Below the pieces are notes generated by a model. It was given only the letters and a program-made list of their open reading frames with translations, did no database searches and was not told the DNA's origin. Shown in pieces: positions 33,931-42,236 of a stretch of 45,809 nt of DNA. The DNA lies in assembly GCA_964532225.1 (NCBI GenBank), contig CAZHHM010000013.1, positions 1 to 45,809 on the forward strand, read 5' to 3'. The stretch's first letter is position 1. Each line of letters starts with the position of its first letter. A program made the position numbers and the translations under genes. The stretch is from CAZHHM01 sp964532225 (lineage in GTDB: Bacteria; Margulisbacteria; WOR-1; JAKLHX01).

Positions 33931-34977
33931 GTGGCATATGAACTGATAACAGGCGACCGCCGGCAGGAATGGGACGCTATTGCCGAAAAAAGCTCTGAGA
34001 TACTCCAGTCATGGGGCTGGGGACTTGTGAAGGCCCCGTCGGGATGGGAGCCTTTAAGGGTCACTTTCCCGGGAGGGGCTGCGTCCGTGCTCAAGCGCAA
34101 GCTCCCGTACGTTAACATGTCCTTCTTTTATATCCCGCGCGGTCCTGTCCTTGACCTTTCATCAGGCAAGGACGTCGCTGAGTTCATACAAGCCATGAAA
34201 GAGCTTTCAAAAAGACATAAAGCCGTATTTCTTAGGATGGACCCTGAGGTAAGCGAGGATAACTCGGCTGTCAAAGGGCTTCTCGGCTCTTCCGGTCTCA
34301 TACCGGCAAAAAAGCAGATACAGCCGAGGTCTACCTTCATCCTCGATATAAGCCGCGATCTTGAAAGCATCAAGGCCTCCTTTGAGAGCAAATTCCGCTA
34401 CAACATCCATGTTGCCGAAAAGCACGGCGTCGAGATAAAGATGGAGAACACGGAAGACGCAGTAGAAAAGTTCCACTCAATATATATGGAGACGGCGTCG
34501 AGACAGACCTTCATCATCCATCCTTTGTCATATTACAAGAATATTCTCCGTGAGGTTATTGGGCGCGGCAACGGCGCGATCTTCATGGCCTATAAGGATT
34601 CTGCACCGGTCGCCGGCGTAATAATATTCAATTTCGGCAAGAGAGCGTGGTACATGTACGGCGCGTCATCAAGCGCCGCGAGGAACCATATGCCCAATAA
34701 TCTCCTGCACTGGGAGGTCATCAAATGGGCTAAGGCCAGAGGGCTCAAAGAGTATGACCTGTGGGGGATACCTTCCAGGCCGGACGAAAAACATCCTCTC
34801 TGGGGCGTCTACAGGTTCAAAAAAGGTTTCAACGGGGAACTGAAAAAGTTCATTGGCGCGTATGACCTTCCTTTCAACCTTCCTTTGTACTATCTGCTTG
34901 ACAGAGGAATATATTTCTACAGGGATATCATCCGTTTCATCAAAAAGGGCAAGTTCTCCGATTCTCTCGGTGAATAG
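33931..34977 (+). CDS. FemAB-family peptidyltransferase, peptidoglycan bridge formation
   Basis: A GNAT-fold FemX/FemAB member of 348 aa that would transfer an amino acid from aminoacyl-tRNA to the side chain of the third stem-peptide residue. SFESKFRYNIHVAEKHGVEI (about 149-168), PNNLLHWEVIKWAKARGLKEYDLWGIP (about 254-280) and GVYRFKKGFNGELKKFIGAYDLP (about 288-310) are strong family motifs. GTG start at 33931 (MAYEL). Directly upstream of murE (32 nt gap). A cross-bridge in the peptidoglycan is implied, although some family members act on lipids or teichoic acid-like targets. Confidence 0.87.
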   Translation: MAYELITGDRRQEWDAIAEKSSEILQSWGWGLVKAPSGWEPLRVTFPGGAASVLKRKLPYVNMSFFYIPRGPVLDLSSGKDVAEFIQAMKELSKRHKAVFLRMDPEVSEDNSAVKGLLGSSGLIPAKKQIQPRSTFILDISRDLESIKASFESKFRYNIHVAEKHGVEIKMENTEDAVEKFHSIYMETASRQTFIIHPLSYYKNILREVIGRGNGAIFMAYKDSAPVAGVIIFNFGKRAWYMYGASSSAARNHMPNNLLHWEVIKWAKARGLKEYDLWGIPSRPDEKHPLWGVYRFKKGFNGELKKFIGAYDLPFNLPLYYLLDRGIYFYRDIIRFIKKGKFSDSLGE

Positions 34978-34995
34978 TATCCGTCCGTGATAATG

Positions 34996-35001
34996 TATAA
35001 T
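34996..35001 (+). promoter_or_regulatory. -10 box of murE
   Basis: A perfect TATAAT at 34996-35001, preceded directly by TG. The ATG (35010) begins 8 nt later, with no Shine-Dalgarno between. No convincing -35 is seen. Predicted leaderless or nearly leaderless, although a FemAB-murE readthrough mRNA is also possible. Confidence 0.65.
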
Positions 35002-35009
35002 GGTGAGTT

Positions 35010-36491
35010 ATGAAGCTGTCTGAACTTATCGGGAACACGAAGGTCCTCAAGACCGAAGGCGACCTTGAAAAAGAGGTGTTCGGCATCGCTTACGACAGCC
35101 GCAAGGTAATGAACGGCGATCTTTTCATCGCTATACCCGGCGCTACTTTTGACGGTTCAAAGTTCATATCTACAGCTATAGACTTCGGAGCGGGGGCCAT
35201 AGTTACCGAGGTCGACAATAAGCTTGAATACAAAGTGCCGAAGATACTCGTGCCCTCGGCCAGAGCAGCTATGGCCGATCTTTCCGAGGCTTTTTTTGGC
35301 TTTCCTTCGAGCAAGCTCAGCATAACCGGTATCACCGGGACCAACGGCAAGACCACCACTTCATACCTGATAGAATCCATATTCAAGGCGGCAGGGCTGA
35401 AGACGGGCGTCATCGGTACGATCGAGATGAAGATAAATGACAAAGTGGTCCCCTCGAACCTAACGACACCGGAATCTCTTGATCTCCAGCGGTTCTTCAG
35501 GGACTGCCTGAGCGAAGGTGTCTCCCATGTAGTAATGGAGGTTTCCTCTCACGCGCTTGCCATGAAACGGGTAAGAGGCGTCCAGTTCGACAGGGCAGTG
35601 TATACCAACCTTTCTCACGACCATCTCGATTTCCACAGGACCATGGAGGCCTATTTCGACACAAAGATGCAGCTCTTCCGCATGCTCGGCTCGCAAAAAA
35701 ATGATGCCGCCGGAATAGTGAACATCGATGACGGCTACAGCGAAGCGGTGATGGAAGAGACCAACTGCGCGACCGTCACATATTCTCTTAAAAAGAAAGC
35801 CGATGTCACCGTAAAGGTAATAAGTTCGGGGCTTTCGCAGATGACGGCCCTTGTCAGCCTTGACGGCATGTCTTTTGAAGTGTCGACCCCTCTGGTGGGA
35901 GAGTTCAACGCTTACAATATCGCCGCGGCCTGCGCCCTTGCAAAGAGCCTGGGGATAGGCGCCGATGTGATGAAGCAGGGGATAGAGGCAGTAAAGAACG
36001 TTCCCGGCAGGGTAGAGCTGGTGAAGGAGGGGCAGGACTTTGATGTCATGGTCGATTTTGCGCATTCGCCCGACAGCCTTGAGAGGCTTCTGAAAGCGGT
36101 AAGCCAGGTAAAAAAAGGCAGGGTGATAGCTGTTTTCGGTTCGGCAGGCAACAGGGACAGGCTGAAAAGGCCGGTCATGGGCAGGATAGCCGCGAAACTC
36201 GCCGATATATCGATAATAACCACTGACGACCCTTACGGAGAGGACCCGGTAGCGATCATAAGGGAGATAGAGAACGGTTTCAGGGAGGCAGGGGCAAAGC
36301 CGGAAAAGGATTACCTGAAGATCACCGAAAGGGCAGAGGCCATACGCAGATCGATTGAAATGGCAAAGCAAAATGATATAGTTGTTATTGCGGGACGAGG
36401 ACACGAAAAGTTCCAGGACATCAAAGGTAAAAAAGTTGAGATCGACGACAAACAGGTCGCAAAAGAAGCTATCCGGGAAAAACTTCGCTAG
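35010..36491 (+). CDS. murE: UDP-MurNAc-tripeptide ligase (MurE) with unusual third-residue motif
   Basis: Adds the third amino acid to UDP-MurNAc-L-Ala-D-Glu in the cytoplasm. ITGTNGKTTTSYLIES (107-122) is the ATP P-loop, EVSSHAL (177-183) and NLSHDHLDFH (200-209) are catalytic, and AGRGHEKFQ (461-469) is the C-terminal loop. The determinant loop reads DDPYGEDP (406-413), where meso-DAP enzymes have DNPR; N and R are both changed, so the substrate amino acid is open (Lys, Orn or other). 493 aa is normal. It overlaps lptD. Confidence 0.95.
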   Translation: MKLSELIGNTKVLKTEGDLEKEVFGIAYDSRKVMNGDLFIAIPGATFDGSKFISTAIDFGAGAIVTEVDNKLEYKVPKILVPSARAAMADLSEAFFGFPSSKLSITGITGTNGKTTTSYLIESIFKAAGLKTGVIGTIEMKINDKVVPSNLTTPESLDLQRFFRDCLSEGVSHVVMEVSSHALAMKRVRGVQFDRAVYTNLSHDHLDFHRTMEAYFDTKMQLFRMLGSQKNDAAGIVNIDDGYSEAVMEETNCATVTYSLKKKADVTVKVISSGLSQMTALVSLDGMSFEVSTPLVGEFNAYNIAAACALAKSLGIGADVMKQGIEAVKNVPGRVELVKEGQDFDVMVDFAHSPDSLERLLKAVSQVKKGRVIAVFGSAGNRDRLKRPVMGRIAAKLADISIITTDDPYGEDPVAIIREIENGFREAGAKPEKDYLKITERAEAIRRSIEMAKQNDIVVIAGRGHEKFQDIKGKKVEIDDKQVAKEAIREKLR

Positions 36492-38769
36492 CGCGTTCAT
36501 CCTTCTATTACTGCCGTTGTCTTTTCAGGCATACGCACGATCAGCCTTGCCTTATGCCGACGATGTTGCCGTGAACATAAAAGCGGAGTCCCTCAAGTAC
36601 GATGACCAGAAAGGGATCATTTTCGCGTCAGGAGGGGTCAGCGCGTCATTCCTTGATGTCACTCTGTTCGCCGACAGGATGCTTGTGGACACTTCGACGA
36701 ATATCGCTACTGCCGAGGGCAGGATACTTCTGAAACGGGCATCTTACGAAGCAACCGGCCAAAAGGTCGTCTATGATTTTAAAAGCGATACCGCCTTCAT
36801 GGAAGGCTTTTCTGCGGCTGCCGAGCCGCAGGAGCTGAAAGGTAAAGTGTTCCTGAGCGCGGGCAAAGTAAAGGACACGGAGGATGTAAAGACAGGGGAT
36901 GACACGACGGCAACGACCTGCGACCTTGAAGGTCCTCATTATACTATCAAAGGCAGGTCCTTCTACTTTAAACCGGGGGACAAGCTCGTTGCTTATTCAG
37001 TCACCGCTTACCTCGGGAAAGTTCCCTTCATGTGGACCCCGTGCTATATCTACGACCTGTCGAAACGACGCGTGTCGATGCTTGTCCCGGTCATCGGGAA
37101 CAATTCCGTAGAAGGTGATTTCATTAAGACGGAAACGCAGTATTTCCTTAGCCCTTTGTCCTACGGTTCGGTGTATGTGGACATGACAAGCAAAAAGGGG
37201 ACAGGATACGGCGTGGAGCACAATTACGGCATAAGTGAAACACTTGCCGGTAAAGCATACCTTTACAGGATGAAAGAGGCCGATACTGGCAACGACGATA
37301 TCGTAGTCAAACTGGAAGATAAGTTCAGGCCAGACCCGAACTCCCTGCTAGGTCTCAAATACGGGTACAGCAGGATATATATGCTGCCTTCGGGCAGAGT
37401 GGACAGGTCCGAAAGCTCCTTGGCATACGACAGCCAGCGCTCGGGGTCGGCAGTCTCAACGGTGCTCAACAACAGCTCTGACAGCATCACGGGTTTCCGA
37501 GATATGGGGGCAAATATCGGCCTCAGATCAGGCGATACTTCCGGATCATATGTATACGGGTACAGGGGTTCAAGGCTTGGGACCAAATGGGAGAATGTCT
37601 CTCATGGGCTCAATTATTCAGGCAAACTGTCCCCCTCCACGACCATCAGTGCCGTAGCGAACTATTACAGATCGGTATCTTCAGAAGGGCATCCGGTGGA
37701 TGAAAGGTTCGAGCCGACCGTAACTCTTGCTCACCGCGGCCCAAACTACTTGCTCTCTCTCACCGAAAGCACTTTCATCGATCCGGACGGCGACACCTAT
37801 CTTGCCGACCGCAATGTCGAGTTTGTTGAAAAGATCCCCGAGATCTCGCTGCTGTTCGATCCTGTGGAAGCCGCTTCTGTAAGCATAAGGACGAATGCCG
37901 GATACGCGAGGTTCCATGAGTCCAAGTTCATCCCCGGTTCGGCGACCAAAAGGGATTTCGTCACCGGACGGTATAACCTGGGAGTGAACGCCGAGAAGAA
38001 GCTGCCTATCGGCTCTGTGACCGAGATAACGCTGAGCGCGGGAGCGGAACAGTTCAGCTACGGGACCGATGACCAGCGCTATACCCAGAGACAAGCGGTG
38101 ACGGTGGATACAGGGGCAGGGTGGTTAAGGAACAGGGCGGTGTATGACAGGAGCCTCGGCGAAGGCAACAGTCCGTTCTATTTCGACAGCAAGGGTTATT
38201 ATTACAACACTCTTAAGGATACGATAACTCTGTCAAAAGGCAGCGAGCATTCTTTCTCGGTGGAAGGCGGCTATAACTATGCGACGAACAAATATTTTGA
38301 CCTGCTCCTGCGCTACAGCTCAAGGCCGGCTTCAGGCATAAGCTTTGACAGCGCATCGGGTTTCGACGTCGAGAACGGCAGGTGGCGCGACCTTTCTACG
38401 GTCGTGGGTCTGGCCGCGGCGTGGGGAATGAAAGAGAGCATAAGCCATACGATGGACCTTAATAACGGAAGGACCAAATATGCCAGTAATCTCCTGGAGC
38501 TTGAGGCAGGGGACAGATGGGAGAACAGGTTCTCCCTGAGACTGGGTCATACATTTGATCCGGTCACGGGCTCTTTCATCATGCAGGACGCTGAGCTTGT
38601 AAAGGACCTGCACTGCTGGGAAGCGAAATATTCGTGGTCAGAGTTCAGGAGGGAGTGGAGGCTTACCTTCACCTTAAAAGCATATCCTGATATGCCTATA
38701 GGCTACTCTTCGGGCAACGGGGGTTTCTTTGTCGAAGGGCTGCAAAAAGAAAGCGTGGTAAGATACTGA
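36436..38769 (+). CDS. lptD: LPS-assembly outer-membrane protein LptD
   Basis: The N-terminal signal peptide is visible (ASAFILLLLPLSFQAYA, cut near AYA), followed by an OstA/LptA-like domain (about 30-110: AESLKYDDQKGIIFASGGV, ADRMLVD) and the LptD core GKVPFMWTPCYIYDLSKRRVSMLVPVIGNN (about 190-220). The rest alternates in beta-barrel style and ends in aromatic SVVRY. It inserts LPS in the outer membrane, the last step of the Lpt bridge. TTG 36436 is my choice of start because it leaves a normal signal peptide; it overlaps murE by 56 nt. TTG 36382 is the other option. Confidence 0.85.
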   Translation: MRSTTNRSQKKLSGKNFASAFILLLLPLSFQAYARSALPYADDVAVNIKAESLKYDDQKGIIFASGGVSASFLDVTLFADRMLVDTSTNIATAEGRILLKRASYEATGQKVVYDFKSDTAFMEGFSAAAEPQELKGKVFLSAGKVKDTEDVKTGDDTTATTCDLEGPHYTIKGRSFYFKPGDKLVAYSVTAYLGKVPFMWTPCYIYDLSKRRVSMLVPVIGNNSVEGDFIKTETQYFLSPLSYGSVYVDMTSKKGTGYGVEHNYGISETLAGKAYLYRMKEADTGNDDIVVKLEDKFRPDPNSLLGLKYGYSRIYMLPSGRVDRSESSLAYDSQRSGSAVSTVLNNSSDSITGFRDMGANIGLRSGDTSGSYVYGYRGSRLGTKWENVSHGLNYSGKLSPSTTISAVANYYRSVSSEGHPVDERFEPTVTLAHRGPNYLLSLTESTFIDPDGDTYLADRNVEFVEKIPEISLLFDPVEAASVSIRTNAGYARFHESKFIPGSATKRDFVTGRYNLGVNAEKKLPIGSVTEITLSAGAEQFSYGTDDQRYTQRQAVTVDTGAGWLRNRAVYDRSLGEGNSPFYFDSKGYYYNTLKDTITLSKGSEHSFSVEGGYNYATNKYFDLLLRYSSRPASGISFDSASGFDVENGRWRDLSTVVGLAAAWGMKESISHTMDLNNGRTKYASNLLELEAGDRWENRFSLRLGHTFDPVTGSFIMQDAELVKDLHCWEAKYSWSEFRREWRLTFTLKAYPDMPIGYSSGNGGFFVEGLQKESVVRY

Positions 38770-38770
38770 C

Positions 38771-39475
38771 ATGGAAAATGAAGTCAAAAAGCCTGCCCCG
38801 AGCTTGGCGAGGGGGCAAAGGTCAAAAGTCAAAAGGATAGAGCGATTATTGATAATATCTCTTGTGCTTGGACTATTATTGGTCTCGGGTTGTTCGAGAA
38901 CTATCACGATACTTCCTTCGGTAGGGGACAGGATAAAAGTAGAGATCACATTCAGGGGTAATGTTGATACTGCCGTCAACAAATACTATATACTTTTCGG
39001 GTCGTCGTCGCCGAACAAACCGTATCCCGGGACGTATTTTTTCGGTCCTGGAGAGTCATACGACACGTCAAAGATGAACATCTCGACCGACCTGAACTAC
39101 TATTACACCACGTATTTTTCCGGATGGAGCGACCATCTGCTCCTGTCTCAGAACAATTACTGGCTTACGAACGGTCCTTTCACCTCATCGGCGCTGCATT
39201 CTTCCTATGTGCCTGTCCTGCTGGATACAAGATCGGGTACGTCGAATAAGATCTCTCTTACGTTCTACCTTAGCAGGCTGAGCTCAGTGCCTGCGGAGCT
39301 GTATTTTAATTTCGTTTCAGTGGACCGGAACGGTTATCTGAGGGACTATCTTCATGCAACAGATAACAGGATATCCACTACCCTGGGTTCCGAGACCGGC
39401 GTAACGGATGAGATCTCAGATCCGGGAATTGATCCCGGCCTGGATATCCTGTCCTGGAGCATTACCGTACAATGA
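38771..39475 (+). CDS. Lipoprotein between lptD and lnt
   Basis: No family recognised. A lipobox LLLVSGC (Cys at 41) follows a hydrophobic stretch (about 27-40). The rest is beta-rich and aromatic, with FRGNVDTAVNKYYILFGSSSPN and DLNYYYTTYFSGW segments. The N-region before the hydrophobic core is unusually long (26 aa, APSLARGQRSKVKR) and its DNA holds a GCCCC...GGGGC palindrome (38795-38816). It is placed directly after lptD and 4 nt overlaps lnt, so an LptE-like or general envelope role is possible. ATG at 38771 has no good Shine-Dalgarno. Confidence 0.78.
   Translation: MENEVKKPAPSLARGQRSKVKRIERLLIISLVLGLLLVSGCSRTITILPSVGDRIKVEITFRGNVDTAVNKYYILFGSSSPNKPYPGTYFFGPGESYDTSKMNISTDLNYYYTTYFSGWSDHLLLSQNNYWLTNGPFTSSALHSSYVPVLLDTRSGTSNKISLTFYLSRLSSVPAELYFNFVSVDRNGYLRDYLHATDNRISTTLGSETGVTDEISDPGIDPGLDILSWSITVQ
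38795..38816. repeat. Short palindromic element (REP-like)
   Basis: A 5-bp GCCCC/GGGGC stem surrounds a 12-nt loop with GAGCTTGGCGAG. The core GAGCTTGnCGA resembles a short palindrome (GAGCTTGTCGAA flanked by CCCT and AGGG) that I recall as dispersed in many bacterial genomes. It lies in frame in the extra-long N-region of the lipoprotein. Confidence 0.4.
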
Positions 39476-40857
39476 TAGCTGCCTGTGTGCTTTCAGGGCT
39501 CATTACAGGGGCTGCTTTCCCTCCTTTCGGGATATCATTGATCATCTGGATATCGCTTGTGCCGTTCTTCGCGGCGCTCATGAGAGCGCGTTCCGCGGCT
39601 TCTGCAGGAGCATTAGGTCTGGTGGCCGGCCTTTCTTTCTTCCTGACCGTACTTTTCTGGACCACATCGCTTTCGGCATGGGCCGGAGGCTGGGGGTACA
39701 CGGCATGGATATTGCTTTCTCTCTACCAGGCCGCTTTCATGGCGGGTTTTTCTGTGATGGCATGGGCCGCTCTCATGAGGTTCAAGCCTCTTGTTTCTTT
39801 GTTCGTTGTCCCGTTGATATGGGTCGTCGTTGAGATAGCAAGATCATGCGGGGAGTTCGGCGTTCCGGGAGGAGTGCTTGGTTACAGCCAGTACCTTAAT
39901 GTCCCGGTCATCCAGATATCGGCCGTATTTACGGTTTTCGGCGTTTCTTTCCTTATAGTGATGTTCAATACCGCACTGGCATTTCTGATGAACGGGACAG
40001 GCAGAACAAAAGCAATCCCGTTCATTATTGCGGCCGTAATTGCCGGGAGTTCCTTGGTTTACGGATATTCGGCCGTTAAGTATGCCGGCGGGCCTCAGGG
40101 GGAACCGTTAAATATATCTGTCATACAACCGAATATCACTCAAAAGGATAAACTTGATCCCGGCCAGAAATATGAGCATCTGCATGTGCTGATAAAAATG
40201 ACGGAGAATGCTTCAAGGTCAGGCCCTGATCTGATCATATGGCCGGAAACGGCAGTTATGGCCTATCTTGATCGTGATAAAGATGCTTCGGATTCAGTGG
40301 CCGGCGCGGCGAAGCGGTCCGGAGCATGGCTGCTTGCGGGAGCTTTCCTTTCACAGGCCGGAAAGCCGAGGAACAGTGCGGTATTGTTCTCTCCGGGCGG
40401 AGAAATGGTCTCCTCATATTCAAAAGAGCATCTGGTGCCTTTCGGGGAGTACCTTCCTTTCAGGGATATCCTTTATCCGCTCCTCAGGGGAACGGGGTAT
40501 TATGAGAACGACCAGGAAAGCTCAAGATATTCTGTCCCGATATCAGGACCTGTGAAGATAGGCCCGATGATCTGTTTTGAGTCACTTCTTCCAAGCCTTG
40601 CAAGAAAGCGCTCAATGAACTCGGATATCCTGGTGACGCTTACCAATGACGCATGGTTCTTTTCTTCGGCTGCCCTTGACCATCACATCATGGCTGCTCC
40701 GTTCAGGTCCGTGGAGAACAGGAAATATTTTATCCAGGCGGCGAACACCGGGATATCGGCAATTACCGACCCTTATGGGAGATTCATCTTAAAAAGCGAA
40801 AAACAGAAGCGGCAGGCTATAACCGCGGAGATATTCCCAGGTATCTTGAAGCGATGA
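39472..40857 (+). CDS. lnt: Apolipoprotein N-acyltransferase
   Basis: Last step of lipoprotein maturation in the inner membrane (N-acylation of the lipobox Cys). About six hydrophobic helices (1-200), then a nitrilase-like periplasmic domain with the catalytic triad: E259 in IIWPETAV, K318 in SYSKEHLVPFGEYLP, and C368 in GPMICFESLLP. 461 aa is a bit shorter than E. coli Lnt (512), mostly in the membrane part. It overlaps the lipoprotein gene as ATGA and its tail overlaps the convergent RNase H-like gene by 41 nt. Confidence 0.94.
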   Translation: MIAACVLSGLITGAAFPPFGISLIIWISLVPFFAALMRARSAASAGALGLVAGLSFFLTVLFWTTSLSAWAGGWGYTAWILLSLYQAAFMAGFSVMAWAALMRFKPLVSLFVVPLIWVVVEIARSCGEFGVPGGVLGYSQYLNVPVIQISAVFTVFGVSFLIVMFNTALAFLMNGTGRTKAIPFIIAAVIAGSSLVYGYSAVKYAGGPQGEPLNISVIQPNITQKDKLDPGQKYEHLHVLIKMTENASRSGPDLIIWPETAVMAYLDRDKDASDSVAGAAKRSGAWLLAGAFLSQAGKPRNSAVLFSPGGEMVSSYSKEHLVPFGEYLPFRDILYPLLRGTGYYENDQESSRYSVPISGPVKIGPMICFESLLPSLARKRSMNSDILVTLTNDAWFFSSAALDHHIMAAPFRSVENRKYFIQAANTGISAITDPYGRFILKSEKQKRQAITAEIFPGILKR

Positions 40858-41221
40858 CCACGGCCGCGAGATCGTCATAAGGTTCTTTAGGAGCTCTGAG
40901 CCCCGAAGGGATCAACCTCTCATACCACTTAAGGTCCTTGTTCTTCCAGTAAAGCCTTTTTGCTTCGACTGTCGATCCTTTTTCATTGACGAAGATGACC
41001 GAGGCGGAAATATCAAGCAGCGAGATCATCTTTTCGATGGCTTTTCCCGTGCCTCCGCTGCCTATAAGGATCACGGCGGGGGAGTATTGTTTTGTCAGCG
41101 AGCCGAATTCCGGCATAAGACAGGAAGTGAGGACGGTCTTGCGTTCTTTCACCCTGCCGTCTTCGCTCAAGACCGCGATGCCTGTTTTGTGCTTGCCGCC
41201 GTCAATTGCGATCAGGTCCAT
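40817..41221 (-). CDS. RNase H-fold/RuvC-like nuclease, YqgF-like
   Basis: Small 134-residue protein. DLIAIDGGKHKTGIAVLSEDG at the start is the RuvC/YqgF-type RNase H strand with the first catalytic Asp; FVNEKGSTVEAKRLYW (about 78-93) gives the Glu, and PYDDLAAVVIASRYLG (about 114-129) the C-terminal Asp pair. The true start is ATG 41221, one nt after the DUF3084 stop; the in-frame upstream codons overlap DUF3084. It closes the minus-strand operon. A role in pre-16S rRNA or recombination is suggested by the fold only. Confidence 0.72.
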   Translation of the reverse strand: MDLIAIDGGKHKTGIAVLSEDGRVKERKTVLTSCLMPEFGSLTKQYSPAVILIGSGGTGKAIEKMISLLDISASVIFVNEKGSTVEAKRLYWKNKDLKWYERLIPSGLRAPKEPYDDLAAVVIASRYLGISPRL

Positions 41222-41222
41222 A

Positions 41223-42227
41223 TCAGTCCTTTTGCTGCAGCTCGATATCAAGAGGGCCCACAGCGTATGTGTCGGACTCGGACACAACGTTCACCCTGAC
41301 GCTCTTTTTTCTCGCGCTTATGCTCTTAGAGACCTCGAATATCCTTGAATAGGGGATCTGCCCGACGGAACCTTCGGCGTCAGGTATTATGCCTTTTCTC
41401 ATGGCGATATTATTTACCTGTGCAAGCAGCTGTTTTATGTCCTGTTCAATTTCCGAGACCTTTTTCTCGCCGTTTATCAAAGCAGTTGAGACCACTTCGC
41501 CTTTTTTCAGGACAAGACGGTTCTCGATAAGTTCGAAATGGACGGGGATCTCTTCTCCTATCACTATGTTGCTGGCCGCCAGTATCCTTGCCACCACTCC
41601 GCCTTTATGGTCCTCAATGTACTTAACTGCCTCGTCAAGCTCTGATTCGGGCATGGATATTAGCTGTTTTTTGCTTGTCCCTACCATTTTTCTGATGATG
41701 TCGTCAGTTTCGGCAAGAAGCTTGGTAAGGTCTCCTCTCGTCGTATCGGGGTCTCCTGTTGGGCTTATGACGGAAAATGTTATGACATCGCCGACCCTGT
41801 AAAGCAGGTTGCCTGACCTGGCGGTCATTATCTCGTTAGTGAGATTGTCCTTTGTCTTTAAAAGCAGCTCGATCTCTTTTCTCGATTCGGTCACTGTCTG
41901 GTTGAGCTTTTCTATCTCGGACAGGAGCTCCTGGCGGTCCGCTTTTATCTTGTCCAGCTCGACCGTCCTTTCGCTGATCAGTTTCTTCAGCTTATCAAGA
42001 CCGAAGAAAGCCGTCCTGACGTCCGACGATACGGAAAAAAGCACTATCCCCGTGAGAAGGGCGATCAGGGCACCCGTGAAGACCGTTATCGTTATCGCGG
42101 TATAGCGCGGCCTGAGCCTCAGGAAGGAAAGCCTTTTCCTGCCGATGTAGCGGCCGACCTTGTCGCCGATATATGCGATAAGGCCCGAAACTATAAGTAT
42201 GACCAGGATCAGCTGAAATGCGAACAC
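41223..42227 (-). CDS. DUF3084 membrane-anchored coiled-coil protein
   Basis: N-terminal hydrophobic segment (about 1-20), a conserved GDKVGRYIGRKRLSFLRLRPRYTAITITVFTGALIALLTG (about 20-61) containing the second membrane helix, then a coiled coil (about 75-135: SERTVELDKIKADRQELLSEIEKLNQTV), and a soluble C-terminal part. The G..VGR.IG.kRLS...LRPR.ta opening marks DUF3084, known from Cyanobacteria and related lineages; its function is unknown. Linked by 9 nt to the LptF/G-type permease and by 1 nt to the RNase H-like gene, which suggests envelope-linked expression. Confidence 0.85.
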   Translation of the reverse strand: MFAFQLILVILIVSGLIAYIGDKVGRYIGRKRLSFLRLRPRYTAITITVFTGALIALLTGIVLFSVSSDVRTAFFGLDKLKKLISERTVELDKIKADRQELLSEIEKLNQTVTESRKEIELLLKTKDNLTNEIMTARSGNLLYRVGDVITFSVISPTGDPDTTRGDLTKLLAETDDIIRKMVGTSKKQLISMPESELDEAVKYIEDHKGGVVARILAASNIVIGEEIPVHFELIENRLVLKKGEVVSTALINGEKKVSEIEQDIKQLLAQVNNIAMRKGIIPDAEGSVGQIPYSRIFEVSKSISARKKSVRVNVVSESDTYAVGPLDIELQQKD

Positions 42228-42236
42228 ATGGACCTC

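Noticed and set aside
36382..36435. TTG 36382 as the lptD start
   Set aside because: It adds 18 charged residues before the signal peptide and deepens overlap with murE; TTG 36436 gives a normal signal peptide. Not fully excluded.
35460..36500. Long minus-strand open frame of 346 codons
   Set aside because: It lies opposite murE, whose motifs are complete; the antisense product is low-complexity with many His/Tyr/Arg and no known motif.
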